Below, piece by piece: positions 56,044-63,902 of a stretch of DNA of 64,000 nt. How positions within the stretch are numbered: the stretch's first letter is position 1; every line of letters begins with the position of its first letter. Source of the DNA: Candidatus Zixiibacteriota bacterium (GTDB taxonomy: Bacteria; Zixibacteria; MSB-5A5; DSPP01); assembly GCA_022614805.1 (NCBI GenBank), contig JAKEHY010000017.1, positions 81,758 through 145,757 of the forward strand, given 5' to 3'. The translations under genes and the position numbers were made by a program. The notes under the pieces are model-generated. The model was not told the origin of the DNA. It did not search any database and saw only the letters and a program-made list of their open reading frames with translations.

Positions 56044-56783
56044 TGCAATTCCTCCTTTATCAGGCCGAGCCACTCCGAAGCTTTTCCTTCCAGAAAGAAA
56101 TCGGCGGCAAAAGAAAGCGGCGTCGGTTCGAGGTTGATTTCGACCAGCAAGGCTCCGTTTCGTTTGGCCGCCAGGGGGAGCGAGGCGGCCGGCTGCACTA
56201 AAGCGGAGGTGCCGACTGAAAAGAAAACTTCGGCCTGCGAGGCGGCCCGCCAGGCGGCGTCCAGAATGGAAGGGGCAAGCGGTTCTCCAAACCAGACCAC
56301 GTCCGGCCGCAGCATTCCCCCGCAGCCGCAGCGGGGCGGCTTCCGACCTTCATCCGGCACCTTTTCCGGATACAACTGGCCGCAGGAATGACAGCGGTTG
56401 CGGCGCAGGCTGCCGTGCAGTTCGAGAATATTTTCGCTTCCGGCGGCAAAATGCAACCCGTCCGTATTCTGGGTGACCAGCGTGAATTCCGGATAGAACT
56501 TTTCCAGTTCCGCTAAAGCCCGATGTCCAAGATTCGGTTGGGCGTTGGCGTATATCGAACGGCGGTACTCATACCATTCCCAGACGATGTCCGGCTTTTG
56601 CAAAAAACCGTCGACGGAGGCTAAATCCTCCGCTTTATACTTTTTCCACAGCCCTTCGTCTCCACGAAAGGTAGGCAGGCCCGACTCGGCGGAGACTCCG
56701 GCGCCGGTCAAAGCGGCCGCCCGCCGGGCCGATTTCAGGCGGACCACGAGTTCAGCCGGCAAACTTTTCACAAGCATGTCCAT
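56040..56783 (-). CDS. cobB: SIR2-family NAD-dependent protein deacylase
   Basis: 247 residues. ALTGAGVSAESGLPTFRG binds NAD, TQNTDGLH and the catalytic His in ILELHGS are present, and the zinc ribbon is CHSCGQLYPEK ... RCGCGG. WEWYEYRR provides the Tyr71-x-x-Arg74 pair typical of class III (SIRT5/CobB-like) enzymes that remove succinyl or malonyl as well as acetyl groups. It overlaps the degenerate nucleotidyltransferase gene. Confidence 0.93.
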   Translation of the reverse strand: MDMLVKSLPAELVVRLKSARRAAALTGAGVSAESGLPTFRGDEGLWKKYKAEDLASVDGFLQKPDIVWEWYEYRRSIYANAQPNLGHRALAELEKFYPEFTLVTQNTDGLHFAAGSENILELHGSLRRNRCHSCGQLYPEKVPDEGRKPPRCGCGGMLRPDVVWFGEPLAPSILDAAWRAASQAEVFFSVGTSALVQPAASLPLAAKRNGALLVEINLEPTPLSFAADFFLEGKASEWLGLIKEELQ

Positions 56784-56788
56784 TTTAA

Positions 56789-57850
56789 TTATCGCTTTCC
56801 AGAAAACAGGTCCAATTTTTCAACCGGTTGCGCCCCCGGCCTGGTTTTTTTATCGGCGGCGGGGGGATAAAAAAGATGGGCAATCGGAAAAAGGCCGTAA
56901 ATCCCGCCGGTGTGCAAGAACAGAACTTTTTCTTTGGGGCCGATGGTCCCTTTGCGGGTTTCTTCGACGAGACCCAGCATCGCCTTGCCGGTGTAAACCG
57001 GGTCCAGGATGATGCCGGAGCTTCGGGCCACGCCTGCAATCAAATCCCGCTCGATGGGGCGGGAACGGGCATAGCCGTCACCGACGTAGCCGTCGACAAT
57101 ATCCACTTCATTCCAATCGACCTTCAGCCTCCAGCGATATTTCTGCAAAAAGGAAGTAATCAAATTGCCAATGCGGTTTTTGAAATAATCGGCCGTATAG
57201 CAGACGTTAAAGCCGGTAATTCTAACTTTCCAGCCGAAAACTTTTGAGCCCAGAAAAAGCCCGGCGTAAGTGCCGCCGGAACCGATGGCGCAGACCACCC
57301 GGTCAACTTTGATTTTGGATTTTTTCAACTGGGATAAAATTTCCACCGTGGCTTTGATGTAGCCCCAAACGCCCAACTCGCTGGACGCTCCTTCGGGGAT
57401 GATATACGGCCGGCGGCCGAGCTGACGTAATTTTTCCGTCTCTTCCTCCATTATGCGGTCGACATATTCGTATTCCGCCGGCGTAATATGTTTGATTTCG
57501 GCCCCCACCAGCCGGTCCAAAAAAAGATTCCCCTGCGCCTCCGTGTCCGGCTTGCCGCGTAAAACGAGAAGCGATTTCAGTCCCATTTGGGTGGCCAGAA
57601 TCGCCGTGGCGCGGGCATGGTTGGACTGAATGCCGCCGCAGGTGATGAGTGTGTCGGCCTTTTTCTTTATGATGTCGGTGGCGATGAATTCCAGCTTGCG
57701 GGCCTTGTTGCCGGAAAGCAAAAGGGAAGTCAAATCATCCCGCTTCAAGAAAATCTTCAGACCGGAAGGCCAATCGGGCAGCGACTGGAATACCTCGATG
57801 GGCGTGGGGCCGGTAACGAGCGACGCTTTTTTGGGGTAGGCGACTTTCAC
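56789..57850 (-). CDS. PLP-dependent D-cysteine desulfhydrase/ACC deaminase-like enzyme
   Basis: 353 residues from a GTG at 57850; an ATG 16 codons upstream is open but adds residues absent from relatives. LPDWPSGLKIFLKRDDLT and the PLP lysine in SGNKARKLEF, CGGIQSNHARA, VCAIGSGGTYAGL and LFLHTGGIYGLFP match the DcyD/ACC-deaminase branch of fold-type II enzymes. The GTG has TATATT six bases upstream and no ribosome site, so the message may be leaderless. The substrate (D-cysteine, ACC or L-cysteate) is not decided. Confidence 0.85.
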   Translation of the reverse strand: MKVAYPKKASLVTGPTPIEVFQSLPDWPSGLKIFLKRDDLTSLLLSGNKARKLEFIATDIIKKKADTLITCGGIQSNHARATAILATQMGLKSLLVLRGKPDTEAQGNLFLDRLVGAEIKHITPAEYEYVDRIMEEETEKLRQLGRRPYIIPEGASSELGVWGYIKATVEILSQLKKSKIKVDRVVCAIGSGGTYAGLFLGSKVFGWKVRITGFNVCYTADYFKNRIGNLITSFLQKYRWRLKVDWNEVDIVDGYVGDGYARSRPIERDLIAGVARSSGIILDPVYTGKAMLGLVEETRKGTIGPKEKVLFLHTGGIYGLFPIAHLFYPPAADKKTRPGAQPVEKLDLFSGKR

Positions 57851-57950
57851 AAGGATAATATACAAACGGAACAGGTTAGCAGAAAGATATCCCTCCACAC
57901 CCTCCCAGATTCTTCGCTTCGCTCAGAATGACTTGCTCTGCCGCAGAAAT

Positions 57951-58499
57951 CTATTCTTTACTCCAGTAATCTTCCAGTTCCACGCCCAGGCCGTCGGCCA
58001 GGCGGTTGACGAAATTATAGTAGCCGACGATTTGACAGATGTCCAAAATGGCGGTGTCGTCAAAACCGACCAGGCGCAGTGCATCGATGTCCTCTTTTTT
58101 TATTTCCCAAGGTCTTTGGGTCAGCTTTACAGCATAGTCCAGCATCGTCCGGTCGGCTTCGGAAATCGGCGCCGTCTGATAATCGGCAATTAGAGCTTTC
58201 ACCAACTTTTCGTCTTTCGTAAGGCGACGGAGGCCCGCTCCGTGATGCCGTATTCAATAATGGCAGCGATTGGCGACGGAAACAACCACCGCAATCATTT
58301 CCCGCTGGACAAAAGAAAGCGGCGAAGGGCCACGCATTAAGTGGCGGTACAGCTCGTTATGCTTTTCCATTGAAGGTGGATTGGGGCCGTGAATACGGAT
58401 AATGTTGTCCACTCCGCCCCAGGCGGCGCGATAGCGGTCGTAGAGCTTTTTCAGCTCTTCAGAGGCCCGGTCTTCGGGGATGTAGTCAATGAAGGCCAT
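57951..58499 (-). CDS. AhpD-like peroxidase-related selenoprotein (in-frame TGA, CxxU)
   Basis: Read as 182 residues with one in-frame TGA at codon 82 (bases 58256-58254). Upstream (58499-58257) reads GPSPLSFVQREMIAVVVSV then ANRCHY; downstream, in the same frame, IRHHGAGLRRLTKDEKLV and on to LADGLGVELEDYW. The whole matches the peroxidase-related AhpD/carboxymuconolactone decarboxylase family, whose active site is CxxC with a His four residues on; here Cys79-His-Tyr-[TGA]82 and His86. AhpD-like CxxU selenoproteins are known. Right after the TGA the RNA folds as GGC...ACGGAG-CGGGC-CUCCGU...GCC, loop G at about base 18, within the usual bacterial SECIS distance. A nonsense mutation is the alternative, but it would have to hit exactly the redox cysteine. 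Confidence 0.85.
58215..58249 (-). promoter_or_regulatory. Candidate bacterial SECIS hairpin
   Basis: Minus strand, a few bases after the TGA: a six-pair stem ACGGAG/CTCCGT with loop CGGGC, extended by GGC/GCC with a small internal asymmetry. Stem length and the G in the apical loop fit bacterial SECIS elements that recruit SelB. Confidence 0.65.
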
Positions 58500-58542
58500 G
58501 CTACGCTACAACTTTTTCGGATAGAAATATCCTATCTCTACC

Positions 58543-58974
58543 TTAGTAGACATAATCAAATCTGTGTTTATTACCTAGACTATCTAAACACTTAATTTTG
58601 AACGGCAACTCCAATTCTCCATCAATATTTTTTCCTTCAATAGTTAACAATGTTTGATCTTTAGGTCCCAAGTAATCAATTTGGTCAATTTTTATTAAAA
58701 ATCCGTTCGAGCATTCAATCCCTACAAAAAAAGCGGGACCCCCTCGGTTTGTCATTATCATCCTTACCCAAGTTGCAGAATAAGAATTAGGCTGTAGTTG
58801 GAAAAATGGTTTAGAAATTCCCAGTTGTATGTTAAGTTGCTCTCGCAGAATAACTGTTTGTTCATTAGTTGCAACTCTAAGCTTTCTTGTCTCTATTGTG
58901 TAATAAAGAAGTATGCCTGCAGTTATCAACAATATTATGGCCTGAATAATTCCTACCCAATCCGAAATTGTCAT
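58543..58974 (-). CDS. AT-rich single-pass membrane protein, unknown function
   Basis: 143 residues: one N-terminal membrane helix (about 8-27), then TRKLRVATNEQTVILREQL, a short helix, and a beta-rich domain (about 60-143). This layout is common among small accessory membrane proteins of unknown role. Base composition is clearly AT-richer than the neighbouring aspartase and selenoprotein genes, suggesting acquisition. It lies five bases after the aspartase stop. Confidence 0.65.
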   Translation of the reverse strand: MTISDWVGIIQAIILLITAGILLYYTIETRKLRVATNEQTVILREQLNIQLGISKPFFQLQPNSYSATWVRMIMTNRGGPAFFVGIECSNGFLIKIDQIDYLGPKDQTLLTIEGKNIDGELELPFKIKCLDSLGNKHRFDYVY

Positions 58975-58979
58975 TGGTT

Positions 58980-60422
58980 TTATTTTCTCGATTTTAGCCG
59001 TTTCTGAATCTTATTCTGCAACCCTTTATCAATCGGCACCGGTTCTGTGAGGGCGGCAGGGCGCAGGATTTTATCCAATTCTGATTTTTCCAAAAGCCCT
59101 TTTTCCACCGCCAGAACTTTTAAGGGTTTGTCGGTGGTCAGCGACTCTTTAACCAATAGAGCGGTGGTCAGATATCCGATGTAAGGAGTCAAAGCAGTGG
59201 CCGTAACCAAGGAATTGTCCAATAGCTCGGCGATGCGCTTTTTGTTGGCCTTGATGCCGGAAACGCACAAGGTGCGGAACATTTTAGTGCCGTTGGTGAA
59301 AAGGGTTATGGCCTTGAAAGAATCGTAGGCAATCAGGGGCGTCCAGACGTTGAGTTGGAAGTTTCCCTCTGAAAGGGTGGACAAAACCACGTCGGAGAGG
59401 CCGGAAACCTGCAGGCAGACCATTTTGTACGGCTCGACGATGGAGGGGTTGATTTTCCCCGGCATAATCGAGCTCCCCGGCTCGACGTCAATCAAATCGA
59501 TTTCCTTCAGCCCGGCCTTCGGCCCGCCGGACATATACATCAAATCATTGGAGATTTTTATCATTTCCAAAGCATAAATTTTCAAGGCCGCCGCCAGGGC
59601 GCCAAAGGCGGCCACCGACTGGCACATATAAACGAGATTGGGGGAAGCGTAAAACTTGAAGCCGGTGATGCGGGCGATGTTACGGGCGGCCAAATCGGGA
59701 TAGCGTTTGTCGGAGTTGATGCCGGTGCCGATGGCGGTGCCCCCCAGACCGAGTTCGAGCAATTCATCCGCCGCCGCCTCGATACGCAGCCGTCCGCGGC
59801 GCACCGCTTCGGCGAACGCCCCGAACTCCTGCCCCAGTCGGATGGGAACGGCATCCTGGAGATGCGTGCGGCCGACTTTGACGATGTTGGCAAATTGCTT
59901 CGCCTTGACGGCGAAAGCATCCTCCAACAGTTTCAATTCCTTGATAAAATCGACCAGCATAAACCGGCAGGCGATGCGCACGGCCGTGGGTGTAACGTCG
60001 TTGGAGGATTGGCCCAGGTTGACGTGGTCGTTGGGATTGACGATGGAATAATCCCCTTTTTTTCCGCCCAGAATTTCGATGGCGCGGTTGGCGATGACCT
60101 CGTTGGTATTCATATGGTGGGGAGTACCTGCGCCGGCCTGAATCATATCGATTAAAAACTGGTCGTTGAAGCGTCCGGTCTGCACTTCCTTTGCGGCTTG
60201 AATGATGGCCCGGGCAACTTTGGGCTGCAGTCGCCCCAGTTTCAAATTCGCCTCCGCCGCCGCCTGTTTGATGATGGCGTACGACTTTATCAAAACCGGA
60301 TGGGTGGTCCGGCCGGTCAGCTTGAAATTTTTCCTTGCCCGCTCGGTGAAGATGCCGTAGTAAGCGTTGGCTGGGACTTTCAATTCTCCGAGCGAATCTT
60401 TTTCCATCCTAAATTTTGGCAT
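58980..60422 (-). CDS. aspA: Aspartate ammonia-lyase
   Basis: 480-residue fumarase/aspartase superfamily enzyme, converting aspartate to fumarate and ammonia. GSSIMPGKINPSIVEP is the flexible catalytic loop; NDHVNLGQSSNDVTPTAVR and VGRTHLQDAVPIRLGQE are substrate-binding segments. The family distinguishes aspartase from class II fumarase only subtly; N-terminal YYGIFTERARKNF and length favour aspartase. Next to aconitase it feeds the TCA cycle. Confidence 0.87.
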   Translation of the reverse strand: MPKFRMEKDSLGELKVPANAYYGIFTERARKNFKLTGRTTHPVLIKSYAIIKQAAAEANLKLGRLQPKVARAIIQAAKEVQTGRFNDQFLIDMIQAGAGTPHHMNTNEVIANRAIEILGGKKGDYSIVNPNDHVNLGQSSNDVTPTAVRIACRFMLVDFIKELKLLEDAFAVKAKQFANIVKVGRTHLQDAVPIRLGQEFGAFAEAVRRGRLRIEAAADELLELGLGGTAIGTGINSDKRYPDLAARNIARITGFKFYASPNLVYMCQSVAAFGALAAALKIYALEMIKISNDLMYMSGGPKAGLKEIDLIDVEPGSSIMPGKINPSIVEPYKMVCLQVSGLSDVVLSTLSEGNFQLNVWTPLIAYDSFKAITLFTNGTKMFRTLCVSGIKANKKRIAELLDNSLVTATALTPYIGYLTTALLVKESLTTDKPLKVLAVEKGLLEKSELDKILRPAALTEPVPIDKGLQNKIQKRLKSRK

Positions 60423-60458
60423 CGGTTTCTTTCTACCGGAAATTAGAGTCCGAAAATA

Positions 60459-62378
60459 TTATTTCTTCAGGTACTGCACCAGTCCTCCGGCACGCAAAAT
60501 TTTGATCTGCCGGTCGGTCAGGTCATAGGTGAGATCTATCTCCTTGTTTTTGCTCAAGTTGCGCAGCTTTATCGGCTTTCTCTCCTTCAGACTGGAGCGG
60601 ATGGCAACCAGCTCAATCTGGTCATCGGGAAAAAAGAGGTCGTAATCTTCGGGCCGGGTAAAACAAAGGGGTAATAGTCCGAAGTTGATGAGATTGTCGT
60701 GATGAATGCGGGCAAAGGAGCGGGCGACCACGGCGCGGACGCCCAGATACATCGGGGCGATGGCGGCATGCTCGCGGGAAGAACCCTGCCCGTAGTTTTC
60801 CCCGGCGACGATGATGCCCGGGCCAACTTCCTTGGCTCTTTTCGGAAAAGTGGGGTCAACATAGTGGAAAACATATTCGGCAATGGCCGGAATGTTGGAG
60901 CGCAGGGGCAAAATTTTAGCCCCCGCCGGCATAATTTCATCCGTGGAAACGTTGTTTTTCAGTTTGATTAAAACCACGCCCGAGATGGTTTCCGCCACCG
61001 GTTGGGAAATAGGCAGTCTTTGGATGTTCGGCCCGCGGACGATTTCGACTTTGTCCGCTTCCTTGGCGGGAGGCAAAAAGCCGGAATCGTCGATGATGAG
61101 CTCTTTGGGAATTTCAATTTTCGGCGGCGCGCCCAAACTTCGCGGGTCGGTGATGACGCCGTTGATGGCGGTGGCCGCCGCCACTTCGGGGCTGCAGAGA
61201 TAGACCCGGTCGTCCGCCGTGCCGGAGCGGCCGGGAAAGTTTCGGTTGAAGGTGCGGATGGAATTGCCGAAGGAGGGGGGCGCCATTCCCATCCCTATGC
61301 AGGGGCCGCAGGCGACCTCCAACCCCCGCGCCCCGGCGGCGATGACGGAAGCCAGCCCCCCCGCAAGGGTGAACAAGAGCAGAACCTGGCGCGAGCCGGG
61401 GGAAACGGTCATATGCAGGCTGGGGTGGACTTTTTTCCCCTTCATAATTTCCGCCACCGTCATCAAATCGAAAAAAGAGGAGTTGACCGAGCTGCCGACG
61501 GCCACTTGAACCGCGGGTGTGCCGGCAATTTCCCGCACGGGAACGACGTTGTCCGGGGAGTGGGGCTGGGCAATCAAAGGTTCCAGCTTGGACATATCCA
61601 GTTCGATTTCATCATCGTACTTTGCCCCCTCATCGGCAACCAGAGGTTTGAAATCCTTTTCCCGCTTCTGCCATTTCATAAAGGCCAGCGTTTGCTCATC
61701 GGCCGGAAAAACCGAAGCAGTCAATCCCAACTCCGCCCCCATATTGGCGATGGTAGAGCGTTCCGGCACCGTCAGGTTTGCGAGCCCCGGTCCGGCATAT
61801 TCGTAAATTTTGTTCAGCCCCCCCTTCACGGTATGGCGGCGCAAAAGTTCGAGAATGACATCCTTGGCCGAAACCCAGGAGGGCAGTTCCCCTTTCAAGG
61901 TGACGCGGACGACCCCCGGCATCCGCAGCCGGTACGGCTCCCCCGCCATCGTGGCGGCGACTTCAAAGCCTCCGGCGCCGATCGCGAGCATCCCCATCGC
62001 CCCCCCCTGGCAGGTGTGGCTGTCGGCCCCCAAAAGCGTTTCGCCGGGAACGTCGAAGCGCTCCAGGTGGGCGTGGTGGGAAATTCCGTTGCCGGGGCGG
62101 GAAAACAGGGCCCCGTATTTGGCCGACATTGACTGCAAAAATAGATGGTCGTCAGGGTTTTCAAAACCGGTCTGGAGCATATTGTGGTCCACGTAGGAAA
62201 CGCACAGGCGGGACTTTACCCGCGGAACGCCCAAGGCCTCAAACTCCAGCCAGGCCATTGTGCCGGTGGCATCCTGCAAAAGATTCTGGTCGATTTTTAT
62301 GGCGATTTCCTCCCCCGGCTTCATCTGGCCGGAGGCGAGATGGGAGGCGATTATTTTCTGAGCGGCGTTTTGGGCCAT
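60459..62378 (-). CDS. Aconitate hydratase
   Basis: 639 residues from the ATG at 62378. The longer frame to 62417 would start inside the -35 box. Cluster cysteines lie in VYLCSPEVAAAT and VACGPCIGMG; GADSHTCQGGAMGML and GENYGQGSSREHAAIAPMYLG are active-site segments. It is of the shorter aconitase type (about 640-660 residues) common in Deltaproteobacteria, Bacteroidetes and relatives, with the swivel domain at the C-terminus (about 490-639). It isomerises citrate to isocitrate; homoaconitase is a less likely alternative. Confidence 0.92.
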   Translation of the reverse strand: MAQNAAQKIIASHLASGQMKPGEEIAIKIDQNLLQDATGTMAWLEFEALGVPRVKSRLCVSYVDHNMLQTGFENPDDHLFLQSMSAKYGALFSRPGNGISHHAHLERFDVPGETLLGADSHTCQGGAMGMLAIGAGGFEVAATMAGEPYRLRMPGVVRVTLKGELPSWVSAKDVILELLRRHTVKGGLNKIYEYAGPGLANLTVPERSTIANMGAELGLTASVFPADEQTLAFMKWQKREKDFKPLVADEGAKYDDEIELDMSKLEPLIAQPHSPDNVVPVREIAGTPAVQVAVGSSVNSSFFDLMTVAEIMKGKKVHPSLHMTVSPGSRQVLLLFTLAGGLASVIAAGARGLEVACGPCIGMGMAPPSFGNSIRTFNRNFPGRSGTADDRVYLCSPEVAAATAINGVITDPRSLGAPPKIEIPKELIIDDSGFLPPAKEADKVEIVRGPNIQRLPISQPVAETISGVVLIKLKNNVSTDEIMPAGAKILPLRSNIPAIAEYVFHYVDPTFPKRAKEVGPGIIVAGENYGQGSSREHAAIAPMYLGVRAVVARSFARIHHDNLINFGLLPLCFTRPEDYDLFFPDDQIELVAIRSSLKERKPIKLRNLSKNKEIDLTYDLTDRQIKILRAGGLVQYLKK

Positions 62379-62388
62379 TGCGGAATCG

Positions 62389-62417
62389 AATATAGAGGCG
62401 CGCTCCGCCCCTGTCAA
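62389..62417 (-). promoter_or_regulatory. Strong promoter of aconitase, leaderless arrangement
   Basis: On the minus strand a perfect TTGACA (62417-62412), 17-bp spacer and TATATT (62394-62389). The ATG follows ten bases after the -10, so the message would have only a few untranslated bases. Confidence 0.7.
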
Positions 62418-62429
62418 AGCGGCTCGCAG

Positions 62430-62457
62430 GGGCGAACCCCCGGTTCGCCCTTTTTTT
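62430..62457 (+). terminator. Terminator-like member of the GGGCG palindrome family
   Basis: GGGCGAACC pairs with GGTTCGCCC around CCC, followed by seven T. No plus-strand gene ends here, so it may be a repeat element rather than a working terminator. Confidence 0.5.
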
Positions 62458-63668
62458 GCGCGGAAATTGGCAAAAACGAAAGGAGAAGAATTGGATCATT
62501 GAAAAACAAGACAAAAACGTCAGGGAAATAGAGCAGAAGTTGACAAAAAAGGTGGGAATTTAGAAGTGAATTTGGAAATTTTGGGCGGATTTATAGCGGG
62601 AAATTGAGGAGGGCTGCAAAATCAAAACAGTTTTGCAGGTGTTTTTGATACGACCTAACCCCTAACCCCCTTCCCCTCGACAAGCTTCGGGACAAGCCCG
62701 ATGCAGGAAGTGGGAAAAGGGAGAGAGGGAGGGCGGGTTGCCCCTTCGCAAAAGCGAAGGGTTAAACCCGCCCCTACAATTTCCTCTCTTGTTTCTTTTT
62801 AGAGGGGGTGTGTGCGGGATTAAAGACAGCATTAAGGGACGGGCGAATGCCACTGCCCACCCGCCAACGGCTTACCTCTCTTTGGTAAAACGTGGAGGTT
62901 GTTCCGGACTACCCAAAGGAGTCCGGCAACCCCCTTTAGGGAGGGTGGACGGCCCCTCGACTATGCTCGGGGTCTACGACAAAGACCTTTCGGCAAGTCC
63001 AAGGTTTTCAACCTTATCCCCCTGGCCCGAGTTCCATAAATGGGCCGGGTGCAATTGCGAAAAAGAAAGTATGGGTTTTTGGTCCCACACGATTCAAGAC
63101 AGAGCGACCTCACCCCTGACCCCTCTCCATTTATGGAGAGGGGAAAAGAAGGTGAGACCTACCCGGTTGGGCTTGGTTTAGCCCAAGTCGGCATCGTTTT
63201 GCAAGAACGAAGGTCACTCTCCGCCCTTTGTTCCCTTCGCCAAAACGAAGGAGAATCGTTGGAACCCACCCGACTACCCCGCTGTCCTTGTTATTTCAGC
63301 GGGGTGGAACATGCTGCTTGTAACCCTGGGAGGGTGAAGAAAGCCGTGGCCACGACTTTTTTCATCCCCTTTGGGCTAACCCTGCACACACGTCCCTCTA
63401 TTAAATAGCGCCCTTCCGGACAACTCGCTCGAAAGTTGTAGTGAATTTGCGTGCAAAAAAACCTAACCCCCTGACCCCCCTTTCAAAAACACCTCACCCC
63501 CTTACCCCCTCTCCGCAAAGCAGAGAGGGGGAATGGGCGCATCGCAATGCGCCCCTACAACCACCACCTCCGGCACTATGCGCCTCGTCCCCCTTAAATA
63601 CAGGGGGACAGAAGGATGGATGAATTTCGACTTGACTGAAGTTGTTGATTAAAGGTTATTTGCACTTT
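62458..63668. repeat. 1.2-kb gene-free cluster of palindromic repeats
   Basis: No convincing gene. Perfect or near-perfect inverted repeats recur: CGGGTT arms with an inner CCCTTCGC/GCGAAGGG hairpin (62731-62773), GGTTG/CAACC with CCGGACT/AGTCCGG (62897-62931), CCCCTCTCCAT/ATGGAGAGGGG (63120-63143), TTGGGCT/AGCCCAA (63167-63186), ACCCCGCTG/CAGCGGGGT (63276-63305), CCCCCTCTC/GAGAGGGGG (63505-63531) and GGGCGCAT/ATGCGCCC (63535-63554). Short CCTAACCCCC/CCTCACCCC blocks precede several. This resembles accumulated REP-like elements. Confidence 0.75.
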
Positions 63669-63902
63669 ATGGAAATAGAATTAACCGTCAAGAATTATCG
63701 TTGTTTTCCAGATTCACATCCAGCACGCATTATTCTAAGAAAAGGTTTTACTTCATTTGTTGGTTTAAACAATTCGGGAAAGTCTACGCTACTTAAATTC
63801 TTTTTTGAATTTCGGAATCTTTTTGGATTATTAAATCCAACATCGGGCAATTTTCAAAATGCTTTGCTTGGTCGCACTGCAGGGTTTAGTCCATCAGTAT
63901 TT
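63669..63902 (+). pseudogene. AAA-family ATPase N-terminus, interrupted by an IS
   Basis: The 78 codons from the ATG at 63669 encode MEIELTVKNYRCFPDSHP and a P-loop GLNNSGKSTLLKFFFEF, the start of a RecF/OLD-like ABC-type ATPase as found in many defence systems. The gene is AT-rich. At 63903 the sequence becomes the end of an IS3-family element, and the frame stops at 63947. The rest of the gene is beyond the window. Confidence 0.8.

Noticed and set aside
57951..58205. Separate small carboxymuconolactone-decarboxylase-like gene starting at a TTG
   Set aside because: It is only the C-terminal half of the family, in frame with the upstream half across one TGA; the two form one selenoprotein gene.
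61002..62132. Plus-strand 376-residue ORF antisense to aconitase
   Set aside because: It is a shadow of a well-conserved enzyme gene.
62379..62417. TTG at 62417 as the aconitase start
   Set aside because: It coincides with the TTGACA -35 box; the ATG at 62378 lies just after the -10.
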